From assembly GCF_003228315.1 (NCBI RefSeq), contig NZ_CP029693.1:6781199-6845198 (forward strand): a DNA stretch of 64,000 nucleotides. Reading direction: 5' to 3'. How positions within the stretch are numbered: the first letter of the stretch is position 1; each line of letters opens with the position of its first letter. The notes beneath the pieces were generated by a model. It saw nothing but the letters and a program-made list of their open reading frames with translations. It had not been told where the DNA came from and did no database searches. Shown here in pieces: positions 1-9,258 of the stretch. This DNA is from Pseudomonas putida (GTDB taxonomy: Bacteria > Pseudomonadota > Gammaproteobacteria > Pseudomonadales > Pseudomonadaceae). A program made the translations under genes and the position numbers.

Positions 1-187
1 GCTATGCATTGCTTGCCGGCTGCAACTGCCCGTTGATTGCCTTGCGGGTCGCTTTTCCAGCTCGTCGCCCCAGGATCACCCTGTCATGAAATGAAAACTC
101 GCTGTCGTGCGATGCAAGGTGGCCTCCGTCGCGGCTGCCCTAGAGTCGGGGCACAACAACACTGCGCCCCGAAACACGAGAGCCGAT

Positions 188-1981
188 ATGAGCAGATCCA
201 CCCGAACCAGCGAGACCGCAACCCCCACTCAGCGCCCCTCGGCAACCGGCCGAAAAACTCGCGCTCGAAAGAGTGGCGATCTCCCGGACAGTACCCGGCA
301 AGAAGAACTGATCGGCACCGCCGCCAACCAGACCCTGGCCGGCAATCCGCTGGTCAGCGTGCGCGCGGCGGACCTGGCCAGCTCGGCCGGTTATCTGCTC
401 AAGGCCGTGGGCAAGTCGCCGCTCAAGGCTGGCGCTCATCTGGGCGGCTACCTGAAGGCGATGCGAGGCATCGTCAGGGGCACGTCCGACATTGCGCCGG
501 ACCCGAAGGACAAGCGCTTCGCCGATCCGGCGTGGCAATCCAACGCCTTCCTGCGCGCACTGCTGCAGAGCTACCTGGCCGGCCAGAGCGAGCTGACCCG
601 CTTCATCGAATCCACCGACCTTGCCCCGCTGGAAAAGAGCCGCGCCCGATTCGTCGCCGCGCTGCTGGCCGATGCCATGGCACCGAGCAACTCACCGCTG
701 ACCAACCCGGTAGCGCTGCGCAAGCTGGTGGACACCGGGGGCATGAGCCTGGCCAGGGGCGTGCGCCAGTTCGGCGAGGACATGCTGACCAATCGCGGGC
801 TGCCGCAACAGGTCGACAGCACTCCGTTCAAGGTCGGGGAGAACATCGCCACGGCCAAGGGCGAAGTGGTGTTTCGCAATGAGATGTTCGAGCTGCTGCA
901 GTTCGCGCCCACCACGCCAAACGTCTTTGCCCGGCCCCTGGTGATGTCGCCGCCGCAAATCAACAAGTACTACGCCATCGACCTGTCGCCGGAGAAAAGC
1001 CTGATCAAGTGGATTCAGGACAGCGGCGTTACCCTGTTCGTCATCAGCTGGCGCAATCCCACCCGTGAACATCGCGACTGGGGCTTGTCCGATTACGCAA
1101 TGTGCCTGGACCAGGCAGTGGACGTGGCGCGCAGGATCACCGGCAGCCCGGATGTGAACATGTGGGGCTCCTGCTCGGGCGGCATCACCCTGGCGGCTTA
1201 CCTCGGCTGGCTGGCGGCCCGGGGCGAAGGCCACAAGGTGGCCAATACCAGCTGGGCGGTGTGCGTACTTGATATGCCTTCGGCGCTGGACGACACCACG
1301 TTGGGCTTGTTCACCACGCCGTCCGCCCTACGCGCGGCCAAGGCCAGCTCCCGGCGCAAGGGTGTGCTGAGCGGGCAGGGCATGGCTCGCATGTTCGCCT
1401 GGATGCGGCCCAACGATCTGATCTGGAACTACTGGGTCAACAACTACCTGCTGGGCAACAAGCCGCCGGCCTTCGACATCCTGGCCTGGAACAACGACAC
1501 CACGCGGCTGCCCGCGCAACTGCACGCCGACTACCTCGACCTGGTCCAGCAGAACCCCTACAGCAACCCGGGCACCCTGGAGATTGCCGGCGAGTCGATC
1601 GACATGACCCAGGTGAAGGTGGGCGCCTACGTGGTGGGAGGCACCACCGACCACATCACCCCCTGGCAGGGTTGCTACGGCACCGCGCGGCTGTTTGGCG
1701 AGGACACCACCTACGTGCTGTCGAACGCCGGTCACCTGCAGAGCCTGGTGAACCCGCCGGGCAATCCCAAGTCGTTCTATTACGCAGCGCCGGCCGCAGC
1801 CGAGACGCCAGAAGCCTGGCTGCAGGAGGCCGGGGAGCGTCAGCAAGGCAGTTGGTGGCCGCATTGGCGTGAATGGATCGGGCAGCGCTCGGGTGACAGC
1901 CTGCCTGCACCGAAGAAGCCGGGCTCGCGCAAGTACCCGGCCCTGTGCCCGGCACCGGGTACCTATGTCATGGAGCGTTGA
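188..1981 (+). CDS. PhaC-family poly(3-hydroxyalkanoate) synthase
   Basis: Polymerises (R)-3-hydroxyacyl-CoA into polyhydroxyalkanoate at the surface of cytoplasmic granules. The 597-residue product carries the PhaC lipase-like box GSCSGG with Cys329 as predicted nucleophile, Asp488 in GGTTDH and His516 in NAGHLQS. The spacing of this triad matches class II synthases. The N-terminus is basic and Ser/Thr-rich and looks unstructured. The ATG at 188 was chosen over an upstream in-frame ATG because the upstream residues look non-coding. No phaZ, phaD, phaF or phaI is adjacent, so this is an orphan paralogue rather than the classical phaC1ZC2D locus. A role in polymer synthesis is inferred from family; the in vivo substrate is unknown. 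Confidence 0.85.
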   Translation: MSRSTRTSETATPTQRPSATGRKTRARKSGDLPDSTRQEELIGTAANQTLAGNPLVSVRAADLASSAGYLLKAVGKSPLKAGAHLGGYLKAMRGIVRGTSDIAPDPKDKRFADPAWQSNAFLRALLQSYLAGQSELTRFIESTDLAPLEKSRARFVAALLADAMAPSNSPLTNPVALRKLVDTGGMSLARGVRQFGEDMLTNRGLPQQVDSTPFKVGENIATAKGEVVFRNEMFELLQFAPTTPNVFARPLVMSPPQINKYYAIDLSPEKSLIKWIQDSGVTLFVISWRNPTREHRDWGLSDYAMCLDQAVDVARRITGSPDVNMWGSCSGGITLAAYLGWLAARGEGHKVANTSWAVCVLDMPSALDDTTLGLFTTPSALRAAKASSRRKGVLSGQGMARMFAWMRPNDLIWNYWVNNYLLGNKPPAFDILAWNNDTTRLPAQLHADYLDLVQQNPYSNPGTLEIAGESIDMTQVKVGAYVVGGTTDHITPWQGCYGTARLFGEDTTYVLSNAGHLQSLVNPPGNPKSFYYAAPAAAETPEAWLQEAGERQQGSWWPHWREWIGQRSGDSLPAPKKPGSRKYPALCPAPGTYVMER

Positions 1982-2002
1982 GGCTGGCGTCTTCTGGTTG
2001 AG

Positions 2003-2030
2003 CTGAGCCCACGCAAACCGTGGGCCTCAG
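2003..2030. terminator. Hairpin between convergent genes
   Basis: CTGAG-CCCACG pairs with CGTGGG-CCTCAG around a five-base loop, in the gap between the PHA synthase and the convergent membrane protein. It is nearly symmetrical and could serve both strands, but there is no clear U-tract, so the terminator call is tentative. Confidence 0.4.
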
Positions 2031-2048
2031 CAGTCCAGTGTGTCTGGA

Positions 2049-2630
2049 TCACGTCAGTTCAAGCCGCTCCAGCGCATAATCCTTGCCTGCCAGGGTCAGC
2101 TCAAAAGTGATGGCGCCGAACGTACCCCTTGTCACGTTTTGCCTGACCAGTCGTTTGGCCTGCAGTTGCTTCAAACCCGCTTCTACTTCGGCGGTGCTGA
2201 GCGAGACAAGCTTGCAAACCGAGTTCAGGTTCGCGACTTTTCTGAAGTTTGCGTGATAGGCCAACGCTTCCATCAACAGCGTCTGGTTATCGGTCAGGCG
2301 TGGAAACTGAGGGTTGTTCTTTTTATAAATTTTTCGCTCTATCTCGTGTAACTCAACGTAAGTCCCATCCGTGATGCGAGCGTAGTGGATCGCTACACAC
2401 AGAGTGCCGATCAAGACCGCGACAGTCAGCAGCAGCGCCCAGTTGGGTATTGACGTTTCAAGCACCAGCCAATCTCGAAAACGCAGCAGCCAGCCCGTGG
2501 CATCTGCCAACAGCGTCAGCTCGAAGTAAAAATCGAGCAGCAATAAGGCAGCCCCGGCGATAAGGAGGGTTGCGGCTGAGCAGGCCATGGCCTTGAGCAT
2601 GAACGGTAAATGCTCGCCTATTGCTGCCAT
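2049..2630 (-). CDS. Two-TM membrane protein with winged-helix-like C-terminus
   Basis: Function unknown. The product of about 193 residues has two hydrophobic segments in its first 90 residues (AATLLIAGAALLLLDFYF and WALLLTVAVLIGTLCVAI). A soluble C-terminal part of about 90 residues follows, in which LTDNQTLLMEALAYHANFRKV and LSTAEVEAGLKQLQAKRLV resemble a winged helix-turn-helix fold. An upstream in-frame start at 2720 exists, but the ATG at 2630 has a purine-rich ribosome site (GAGACGAGAAG) and avoids an implausible N-terminal extension. It is convergent with the PHA synthase. It may be a membrane-tethered DNA-binding protein; this is inference from predicted fold only. Confidence 0.6.
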   Translation of the reverse strand: MAAIGEHLPFMLKAMACSAATLLIAGAALLLLDFYFELTLLADATGWLLRFRDWLVLETSIPNWALLLTVAVLIGTLCVAIHYARITDGTYVELHEIERKIYKKNNPQFPRLTDNQTLLMEALAYHANFRKVANLNSVCKLVSLSTAEVEAGLKQLQAKRLVRQNVTRGTFGAITFELTLAGKDYALERLELT

Positions 2631-2993
2631 GCTTCTCGTCTCTGGGATAGAAACAGATCCATTCAGCATAGCAGTGGAAAAGCGGCCATCTGGCCGCTCA
2701 GGGTGCCCGGCGTTTCCCAACTGCCGAATGACGCCGGGGCTGTAGCAGGTGAAGGAATGCAGGCCGGCAGAGAGGGCCGCGAATGTCCGTTACGCCACCA
2801 TGCTTTCAGCGCAACCAGACCTGCCACTTTTTTACACATTTGTGAATTTACTACCCATTTTCCTGAGCAAAAACAGTGCGTTTCGGCGCTGTGGATTTAT
2901 TGGATTCCAAATTGGCGCCAATATTGATTGGGTTTTTGCAAAATTGGTCTGATCCTTGCTCGGTGTCTTGCTCAAACAATCAGAGGGCAGGAC

Positions 2994-4127
2994 ATGACGG
3001 GTTTATTTCCGTGTATCGAACTCAGTGGCGGGGCATTTGCCCGTGGTGTGCAGTACGGCAAAGCCTGCCCGCAGATCATCGCCCGCAGCATTGAAATCTA
3101 CGGCCAGCAACTGCTGGACATGGGTTACGACTGGGCCGGCATCAAGCGCCTGGTCAATCAGTTCATCCCGAACATCGAAGCGTTCGAGCCGCAGTACCTG
3201 GAAGAGATGCGCGGCATCGCCGAAGGCTCGGGTCACGACTTCGAAGCCATCGTGATGATCAACGCCCGCACCGAGATCATTCATCTGGGGCGGCGCAACC
3301 TGCAGGACAAACCGGAACTGGACGGCTGCACCGGCGCGATCATCCTGCCCGGCGCCACTGCCAACAACGAAGTGCTGCACGGCCAGAACTGGGACTGGCG
3401 CATGGAGTGTTCAGAGACCGGCGTGGTCCTGCACATCCGCCGTGAAGACGGTCCCGACATTTTGACCTTCACCGAGGCTGGCGGCCTGGCGCGGGCCGGC
3501 ATGAACTCGATCGGCACCGCGATCACCGGCAACAACCTGGAATCGGACCGCGACTATCAAACCCTCGGCGTGCCTCTGCCACTGATCCGGCGCAAGGCGC
3601 TGGAAGCCAATCACTTCGCCCTGTCGATGAAAGCGGTGGCAGTGACGGCAAAATCCGGCTCGAACAACATGATGCTCAGCCACGCCTCCGGGTTCGGCAT
3701 CAACTACGAATGCGCGCCCGATGAAGTGTTCCCGCTGTACGAGGTCAATGATCTGCTGGTGCACGCCAACCACTGGCGCAGCCCGGTGGCGCAAGTCAAG
3801 TTGAAGAACACCGGCATCGGTGGCGCCCCGGAAAGTTTCTATCGCGATATTCGCGTCGAGAAAATGCTCCGGCCGTTCCATGGCAGCCTGACCCTGGAAC
3901 ACCTGAAAGACGCGTTTTTCGATGACTTCGGCAAGCCCTTTGCGGTCTGCCGCCCACCGCGCCCCAGCTCCAGTGGCGAAGACAATCTGTCGGCCACCGT
4001 GGCGATGATTCTGATGCGCCCGGCCAGCGGCTTCATGGAAGTCGCGCCCCTGCCGGCGATCAACCGCACCTTCGGCCAATACCGTCTGGAGATGGAATCG
4101 GACTATGCGCGCTACGCCACCTGGTAA
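2994..4127 (+). CDS. C45-family peptidase / acyl-CoA:6-APA acyltransferase-like hydrolase
   Basis: Member of the N-terminal-nucleophile hydrolases related to fungal isopenicillin N acyltransferase. Family members self-cleave before a cysteine, which then hydrolyses or transfers acyl groups on amides. The candidate nucleophile is Cys112 in DGCTGAII, close to the Cys103 position of the fungal enzyme, and GQNWDW downstream fits the family. The product is 377 residues. The ATG at 2994 follows a purine-rich GAGGGCAGG site; the longer upstream reading looks non-coding. It lies 67 bases upstream of a complete oligopeptide-type ABC operon on the same strand, suggesting that the imported compound carries an amide or acyl bond that this enzyme cleaves. 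No export signal is evident, so a cytoplasmic site is likely. Confidence 0.75.
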   Translation: MTGLFPCIELSGGAFARGVQYGKACPQIIARSIEIYGQQLLDMGYDWAGIKRLVNQFIPNIEAFEPQYLEEMRGIAEGSGHDFEAIVMINARTEIIHLGRRNLQDKPELDGCTGAIILPGATANNEVLHGQNWDWRMECSETGVVLHIRREDGPDILTFTEAGGLARAGMNSIGTAITGNNLESDRDYQTLGVPLPLIRRKALEANHFALSMKAVAVTAKSGSNNMMLSHASGFGINYECAPDEVFPLYEVNDLLVHANHWRSPVAQVKLKNTGIGGAPESFYRDIRVEKMLRPFHGSLTLEHLKDAFFDDFGKPFAVCRPPRPSSSGEDNLSATVAMILMRPASGFMEVAPLPAINRTFGQYRLEMESDYARYATW

Positions 4128-4194
4128 ACACTGGGCGATTGCCGGTTTGTGATCTGCCCGCTTGAGGGCTGCGTACCCACATCGAGGAACCCAC

Positions 4195-5136
4195 ATGTTT
4201 CGTTTGATCGTTCAGCGTCTGGCCATGGCGGTCCCGACGCTATTGCTGATCTCCATTGCGGTGTTCGCCATGATTCGGCTGATACCCGGTGACCCGGCGC
4301 TGCTGATGCTGGGCGATATGGCCGACCCGGCCAGCCTGGCCAAATTGCGCCAATCGCTGGGGCTGGATCAGCCCTTGATCGTGCAGTACCTGATCTGGCT
4401 CAAGGCATTGTTCCAGGGCGACCTGGGTTTCTCGATCACCAGCCACCAGGCGGTGCTGCCCCTGGTTCTGGAGCGGTTCAGCGTCAGTGTGACCATCGTG
4501 TTGACGGCGGTGGCGCTGGCGGCGGTGATCGCTGTTCCGCTGGGCATGTTGGCGGCGTGGAAGCAGGACACCCTGGTCGACCTGGGGCTGGTGACCACCG
4601 CGACGCTGCTGCTGTCGATCCCCGGATTCTGGATGGGCCTGTTGCTGCTCTACGTGTTCGGCTTGGAGCTGGGCTGGTTGCCGGTGGTGGGTTACGTGCC
4701 GTTCTCCGCCGATTTCGGCAAGGCGCTGGCTTACATCATTTTGCCGGTGGCGACGCTGGTGCTGCATGAGAGCGGGGTGATCATCCGCATGCAGCGCGCC
4801 AGTTCGATCGAAGTGTTGCGCCTGGACTACATCGCCCACGCACGGGCCAAGGGCCTTTCCGAACGCGCCGTGCTCTGGCGCCACACCCTGCGCAACGCCT
4901 TCGCGCCGACCTGGACGCTGATCGGGCTGATCCTCGGCAACCTGTTGGGCGGCATCGCCGTCATCGAAACCGTGTTCACCATCCCCGGCATCGGCCGGCT
5001 GATGGTCGACTCGATCTATGCCCGCGATTACCCCGTGCTGCAGGGCTGCCTGTTGCTCATCACATTCGTCTACGTGCTGGTCAACCTGCTCGTGGACTTG
5101 ATGTATCCGCTGTTCGATCCCCGGGTGAAAGCATGA
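4195..5136 (+). CDS. Peptide-type ABC transporter permease, DppB-like
   Basis: Inner-membrane permease of the oligopeptide/dipeptide (PepT) ABC class, first of two permeases. The product is 313 residues. It has an N-terminal membrane segment (VPTLLLISIAVFAMIRLIPGD) with the typical RLIPGDPA motif, further helices, and the EAA-type coupling loop HARAKGLSERAVLWRHTLRNA near residue 215. The ATG at 4195 follows GAGGAA. It overlaps the next permease gene by four bases (ATGA), so the two are translationally coupled. Neighbours supply the second permease, a double ATPase and a binding protein, so the importer is complete. The substrate cannot be read from sequence; it may be the substrate of the upstream C45-family enzyme. 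Confidence 0.9.
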   Translation: MFRLIVQRLAMAVPTLLLISIAVFAMIRLIPGDPALLMLGDMADPASLAKLRQSLGLDQPLIVQYLIWLKALFQGDLGFSITSHQAVLPLVLERFSVSVTIVLTAVALAAVIAVPLGMLAAWKQDTLVDLGLVTTATLLLSIPGFWMGLLLLYVFGLELGWLPVVGYVPFSADFGKALAYIILPVATLVLHESGVIIRMQRASSIEVLRLDYIAHARAKGLSERAVLWRHTLRNAFAPTWTLIGLILGNLLGGIAVIETVFTIPGIGRLMVDSIYARDYPVLQGCLLLITFVYVLVNLLVDLMYPLFDPRVKA

Positions 5137-6005
5137 AGACCTTAAGTGAAGTTGCCGTGCCACCGACCGTGGCACCCAAGGCCGCCGGGCATCGGCGCCC
5201 GCTGCCGTTCAACGCGCTGATCGGCGGCAGCCTGCTGATTGTGCTGATCGTTCTGGCAGTGGCAGGCATCGTCTGGACACCCTACGACCCGCTGCGCCTG
5301 GACCTGGCCAACCGCTTCCTCGCACCGTCGTGGTCGCACATCCTCGGCACCGACGAATTCGGTCGCGACGTGTTCAGCCGCATCATCATCGGCGCCCGCA
5401 CCAGCCTGTGGATCAGCCTGTTGACGGTGTTGCTGGCGATCAGTGTCGGCACGCTGTTCGGTCTGCTCGCCGGTTACCTGCGGGGCTGGACCGACCGCCT
5501 GCTGATGATGGTCAACGATGCCTTGCTGGCGTTCCCCGGCATGTTGCTGGCGCTGGGGCTGCTGGCGATTGTCGGTGCCAGCCAGTACGGCATCGTGCTG
5601 GCGCTGGGCCTGGCCTACATCCCCACCGTGGTGCGGGTGGTGCGCAGCACCGTGTTGTCGCTGCGTGAACGGGAGTTCATCGAAGCGTCTCGCGTGATTG
5701 GCAACAGCGAGCTGTACACCATGTGGCGGCACATCGCGCCGAACTGCGTGGCGCCGTTGATCGTGCTGGCCACCAGCATGTTTGGCTGGGCGATTCTCTC
5801 GGAGAGCGCCTTGAGCTTCCTCGGCCTCGGTGTTCCGCCGCCTGCCGCCACCTGGGGAAACATGCTGGCCTCCAGCCGTCCTCATCTGGTCACGGCGCCC
5901 TGGCTGGGTTTTTTCCCGGGCCTGATGATTTCCATCGCCCTGATCGGCATCAATCTTTTCGGTGACGCCCTGCGTGATCGCCTCGACCCCCGGATGAGTC
6001 GCTAA
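5133..6005 (+). CDS. Peptide-type ABC transporter permease, DppC-like
   Basis: Second inner-membrane permease of the importer, 290 residues. The N-terminal cytoplasmic segment leads into the first transmembrane helix (LLIVLIVLAVAGIVWTP), followed by the DppC hallmark HILGTDEFGRDVFSRIIIGAR and a coupling loop around EFIEASRVIGNSELYTMWRHI. The C-terminus DPRMSR is usual for the family. Its ATG overlaps the upstream stop codon and its own end overlaps the ATPase start by one base, which indicates a tightly coupled operon. Confidence 0.9.
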   Translation: MKTLSEVAVPPTVAPKAAGHRRPLPFNALIGGSLLIVLIVLAVAGIVWTPYDPLRLDLANRFLAPSWSHILGTDEFGRDVFSRIIIGARTSLWISLLTVLLAISVGTLFGLLAGYLRGWTDRLLMMVNDALLAFPGMLLALGLLAIVGASQYGIVLALGLAYIPTVVRVVRSTVLSLREREFIEASRVIGNSELYTMWRHIAPNCVAPLIVLATSMFGWAILSESALSFLGLGVPPPAATWGNMLASSRPHLVTAPWLGFFPGLMISIALIGINLFGDALRDRLDPRMSR

Positions 6006-7636
6006 TGGATACCGTCAAGCCTTTGCTTCGCGTCAGTAATTTTTGCATTCAGGTGGCCGCCGACGGACCGCTGGCGGTTGACCATCTGAACTTCGACATG
6101 GCCCCCGGCGAGATCGTCGCGCTGGTGGGTGAGTCCGGCAGCGGCAAGACCATGGCCGCCCGCGCGGTGATCGGCCTGTTGCCGCCGCCGATGCGTGTCG
6201 CCTCCGGGCGCATCGAGTTTCAGGGCAGCGATCTGTGCAGCTTGTCCTACGAACAGATGCGCCAGGTGCGCGGGTCGAAGATCGGCATGGTGTTCCAGGA
6301 ACCGATGGTTTCGCTCAACCCGACCTTGACCATCGGCCAGCAGATGGCCGAAGGCATGCGCCTGCACACCGACCTGGACGACAAAACCATTGTTGCCCGC
6401 TCGCTGGAAATGCTGCGACGGATCGGCATCGACGATCCGCAACGCTGCCTCAATGCCTTCCCCCATGAGTTCTCCGGAGGCATGCGTCAACGCATCATGC
6501 TGGCTTCGGTGATGTTGCTGCGCCCGAAACTGTTGATCGCCGACGAGCCGACCACCGCTCTGGACACCTTGGCCCAGGCCGACGTGATCGAACTGATGCT
6601 CGAACTGACGCGGGAGGAGGGTACGGCGATTCTGTTCATCAGCCATGACTTGTCGCTGGTGGTGCGCCATGCCCACAAGGTGGTGGTAATGCGCAGCGGC
6701 AAGGCCATCGAAAGCGGCCCGACGCAGCAGATCCTGCTCGGTCCCAAGGCTGACTACACCCGGCAACTGCTGGAGGCGCTGCCGACTCGCGGCCATCTGG
6801 ACAGTGCACCGGTGGCCAAGCCGCTGGTGGACATTCGCAACGTCACCATCGATCACCCGGGGCGTCAGGGTTTCCTGTTTCGCGGCAAACCCAAGCGCGC
6901 CGTGGACGGGGTCAGCCTGCAAATCGCCGCCGGAGAAACACTGGCGCTGGTCGGCGGCAGCGGCTCAGGAAAAACCACTCTGGGGCGCTCGGTGGTGGGG
7001 CTGGTCAATCCGGTGGCCGGGGAGATTTTTTTCGACGGCATCGACATCCTCAAAAGCGCCAACCGCGAACATCGGCTGCAATGCCAGATGATCTTCCAGG
7101 ACCCGGTGTCCTCCCTCGATCCACGGGCGCGGATTTCGCAGATCCTCGCCGAGCCGTTGCGCCATGTGCCGGGCCTCACACCTGAACAGCGCGCCGAGCG
7201 CGTGCGCACCATCCTCCACGACGTGGGGTTGTCGCCGGTGTTCGCCGAGCGCTTTCCCCATCAGCTCTCCGGTGGGCAGCGCCAGCGGGTGGCGATTGGT
7301 CGGGCGCTGATTCGCCACCCGAAACTGGTGATCGCCGACGAGCCGATCTCGGCGCTGGACATGACCATCCAGAAGCAAATCCTCGAGCTGTTCGAGCGCC
7401 TGCAAAAACAGTACGGCTTTGCCTGCCTGTTCATCTCCCACGACCTGGCGGCGGTGGAGCGTATCGCCCATCGCGTGGCCGTGATGCAGCAGGGGCGGCT
7501 GGTGGAAATCGGCAGCACCGCACAAGTGTTCGATCACCCGCAACACGCCTTTACCCATCGCCTGCTGGCGGCGGCCAATCCGTTGGTGCGTCAGGACGAT
7601 GGCAGTTACCAATTGCGCAGCAGTGCTGCGTCATGA
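6005..7636 (+). CDS. Double-domain peptide ABC ATPase (DppD-DppF fusion type)
   Basis: Energises the DppBC-like permease pair. One 543-residue chain carries two complete nucleotide-binding domains. The first has Walker A GESGSGKT near residue 42, signature FSGGMRQR and Walker B LLIADEPTT. The second has GGSGSGKT near residue 320, signature LSGGQRQR and LVIADEPIS. Each is followed by the oligopeptide-ATPase C-terminal extension. This fused organisation is the one seen in GsiA and YejF proteins. Both domains look catalytically intact. It overlaps the following gene region by four bases (ATGA at 7633), although the real start of that gene is probably further in. Confidence 0.9.
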   Translation: MDTVKPLLRVSNFCIQVAADGPLAVDHLNFDMAPGEIVALVGESGSGKTMAARAVIGLLPPPMRVASGRIEFQGSDLCSLSYEQMRQVRGSKIGMVFQEPMVSLNPTLTIGQQMAEGMRLHTDLDDKTIVARSLEMLRRIGIDDPQRCLNAFPHEFSGGMRQRIMLASVMLLRPKLLIADEPTTALDTLAQADVIELMLELTREEGTAILFISHDLSLVVRHAHKVVVMRSGKAIESGPTQQILLGPKADYTRQLLEALPTRGHLDSAPVAKPLVDIRNVTIDHPGRQGFLFRGKPKRAVDGVSLQIAAGETLALVGGSGSGKTTLGRSVVGLVNPVAGEIFFDGIDILKSANREHRLQCQMIFQDPVSSLDPRARISQILAEPLRHVPGLTPEQRAERVRTILHDVGLSPVFAERFPHQLSGGQRQRVAIGRALIRHPKLVIADEPISALDMTIQKQILELFERLQKQYGFACLFISHDLAAVERIAHRVAVMQQGRLVEIGSTAQVFDHPQHAFTHRLLAAANPLVRQDDGSYQLRSSAAS

Positions 7637-7701
7637 AGGACCTCGAAGCCGCCGCACCCGTGGCGGCACTCACCCGTATCAGCTCAATCAAGGACACGCT
7701 T

Positions 7702-9255
7702 ATGAATCGTTTTTTACTGAACGCTCTGACGCTGGGCATGCTGACCGTGATCGGTTGCGGTGCCGCCCAGGCACAAACCCTGCGCCTGGCGATGAACTCC
7801 GACATTCGTAGCCTCGATCCGGGCGTCAATCGTGACGACCGCTCCGACGCGGTGGTGCTGCACATGACCGAAGGTCTGGTGGCCTACGGCGAGAAGGGCG
7901 AGGTCAAGCCGCTGCTGGCGGAAAAGATCGACGTGTCCGCCGATGGCCTGACCTACACCTTCACCTTGCGTCAGGGAGTTAAGTTTCATAACGGCGAAAC
8001 GATGACTGCTGACGATGTGCTCTGGAGCTGGAACCGCGACATGGACCCCAAGACCCAGTGGCGTTGCCTGCCCGAGTTCGACGGCAGCGGGCTGACCAAG
8101 GTGACCAGCGTCACGGCAGCGGATCCGCACACCGTGGTAATGCAACTGGAAAAGCCCAGCGGCATGTTCCTCGCGACGTTGGCGCGCACCGATTGCGGTG
8201 GCACCGCGGTATTGAACAAGGCTTCGGTCAACGCCCAGGGTGAGTTCGTGACACCGGTCGCCACCGGCCCCTACCAGTTGGGCGAGTGGAAACGCGGACA
8301 GTACGTGACGCTGAAAAAATTCGCCGGCTACCAGCCTTTGTCAGGCCCGCGCGACGGCTACACCGGCGGCAAGACCGCGCTGGCCGATGAAGTGCGCTTC
8401 GTGATCATTCCCGATCAGGCGACGGTCAAGGCGGCGCTGTTCTCCGGGGACCTGGATATGGCCGAAGTCACCGAGACCGACCTGCCGGAAATCAAGACCC
8501 ACGCCAGCCTCAAGGTCTCAAGCGCCCCCAGCGCGACCATGAACGTGCTGATGTTCCAGACCCGCGATCCGCTGCTCAAGGACAAGCGCATCCGCCAGGC
8601 CATCGCCGCCGCCATCGACGTCAAGCAACTGGTGGCCACTACCAGCAACGGCTTCGGCGTACCCAACAACTCGATCATCAGCGTGGCGTCCAGTTACTAC
8701 GGGACCGCCGAGCAGCGCGGTTTCACCTACGACCCACAGAAGGCGACCCAGCTGTTGCAGGAAGCCGGTTATCGCGGCCAGCCGCTGACCATCATCGCCA
8801 ACAAGCGTTCGATGGTGCCCAGCTATGACCTGGCGATCATCGCCCAGGCCATGCTCCAGGCAGTGGGCATCAACGCCCAGGTCGAAGTCATGGAGTGGGG
8901 CACTCAGCTTGAGCGCTACCAGAGCGGGCGTTATCAGGCGATGTCCTTCACTTACTCGGCACGTTTCGATCCGGCCCTGAGTTTCGAGCAGGCCACGGGT
9001 AACAAGGACAAGGAATCACGCAAGGTCTGGGAGGATCCGCAAGCCATCGAGATGCTGACCCAGGCGCTGAAAGAGGGTGACACCGCCAAGCGTCAGGTGA
9101 TCTTCGACCAGCTGCACGAACGCTTCATCGATCAGGTGCCGATGATCGTCATGTACAACGGCCTGGACATTGTCGCGCTGAATGAAAAGGTCGAGGGCTA
9201 TGACGCCTGGATCGGCCAGAAGCCGCGCCTGTGGGGGGTGAGCGTCAAGCAGTGA
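7702..9255 (+). CDS. Periplasmic peptide-type solute-binding protein (family 5)
   Basis: Extracytoplasmic receptor of the same importer. The 517-residue product starts with a signal peptide (MNRFLLNALTLGMLTVIGCG, cleavage near AQAQ) and continues with the family 5 pattern: LRLAMNSDIRSLDPG at the mature N-terminus, then YTFTLRQGVKFHNGE. The ATG at 7702 is preceded by AAGGA eight bases upstream; the longer in-frame start at 7633 would put 23 polar residues before the signal peptide. It is the last gene of the operon, convergent with the GntR regulator. The ligand is unknown. Confidence 0.9.
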   Translation: MNRFLLNALTLGMLTVIGCGAAQAQTLRLAMNSDIRSLDPGVNRDDRSDAVVLHMTEGLVAYGEKGEVKPLLAEKIDVSADGLTYTFTLRQGVKFHNGETMTADDVLWSWNRDMDPKTQWRCLPEFDGSGLTKVTSVTAADPHTVVMQLEKPSGMFLATLARTDCGGTAVLNKASVNAQGEFVTPVATGPYQLGEWKRGQYVTLKKFAGYQPLSGPRDGYTGGKTALADEVRFVIIPDQATVKAALFSGDLDMAEVTETDLPEIKTHASLKVSSAPSATMNVLMFQTRDPLLKDKRIRQAIAAAIDVKQLVATTSNGFGVPNNSIISVASSYYGTAEQRGFTYDPQKATQLLQEAGYRGQPLTIIANKRSMVPSYDLAIIAQAMLQAVGINAQVEVMEWGTQLERYQSGRYQAMSFTYSARFDPALSFEQATGNKDKESRKVWEDPQAIEMLTQALKEGDTAKRQVIFDQLHERFIDQVPMIVMYNGLDIVALNEKVEGYDAWIGQKPRLWGVSVKQ

Positions 9256-9258
9256 CGC

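Noticed and set aside
37..882. Long plus-strand open frame at the window start
   Set aside because: Out-of-frame shadow of the PHA synthase; Arg/Gly/Pro-rich low-complexity translation with no family resemblance.
4240..5175. 311-codon minus-strand frame opposite the DppB-like gene
   Set aside because: Gln/His-rich antisense shadow of a hydrophobic membrane-protein gene, a usual artefact in high-G+C DNA.
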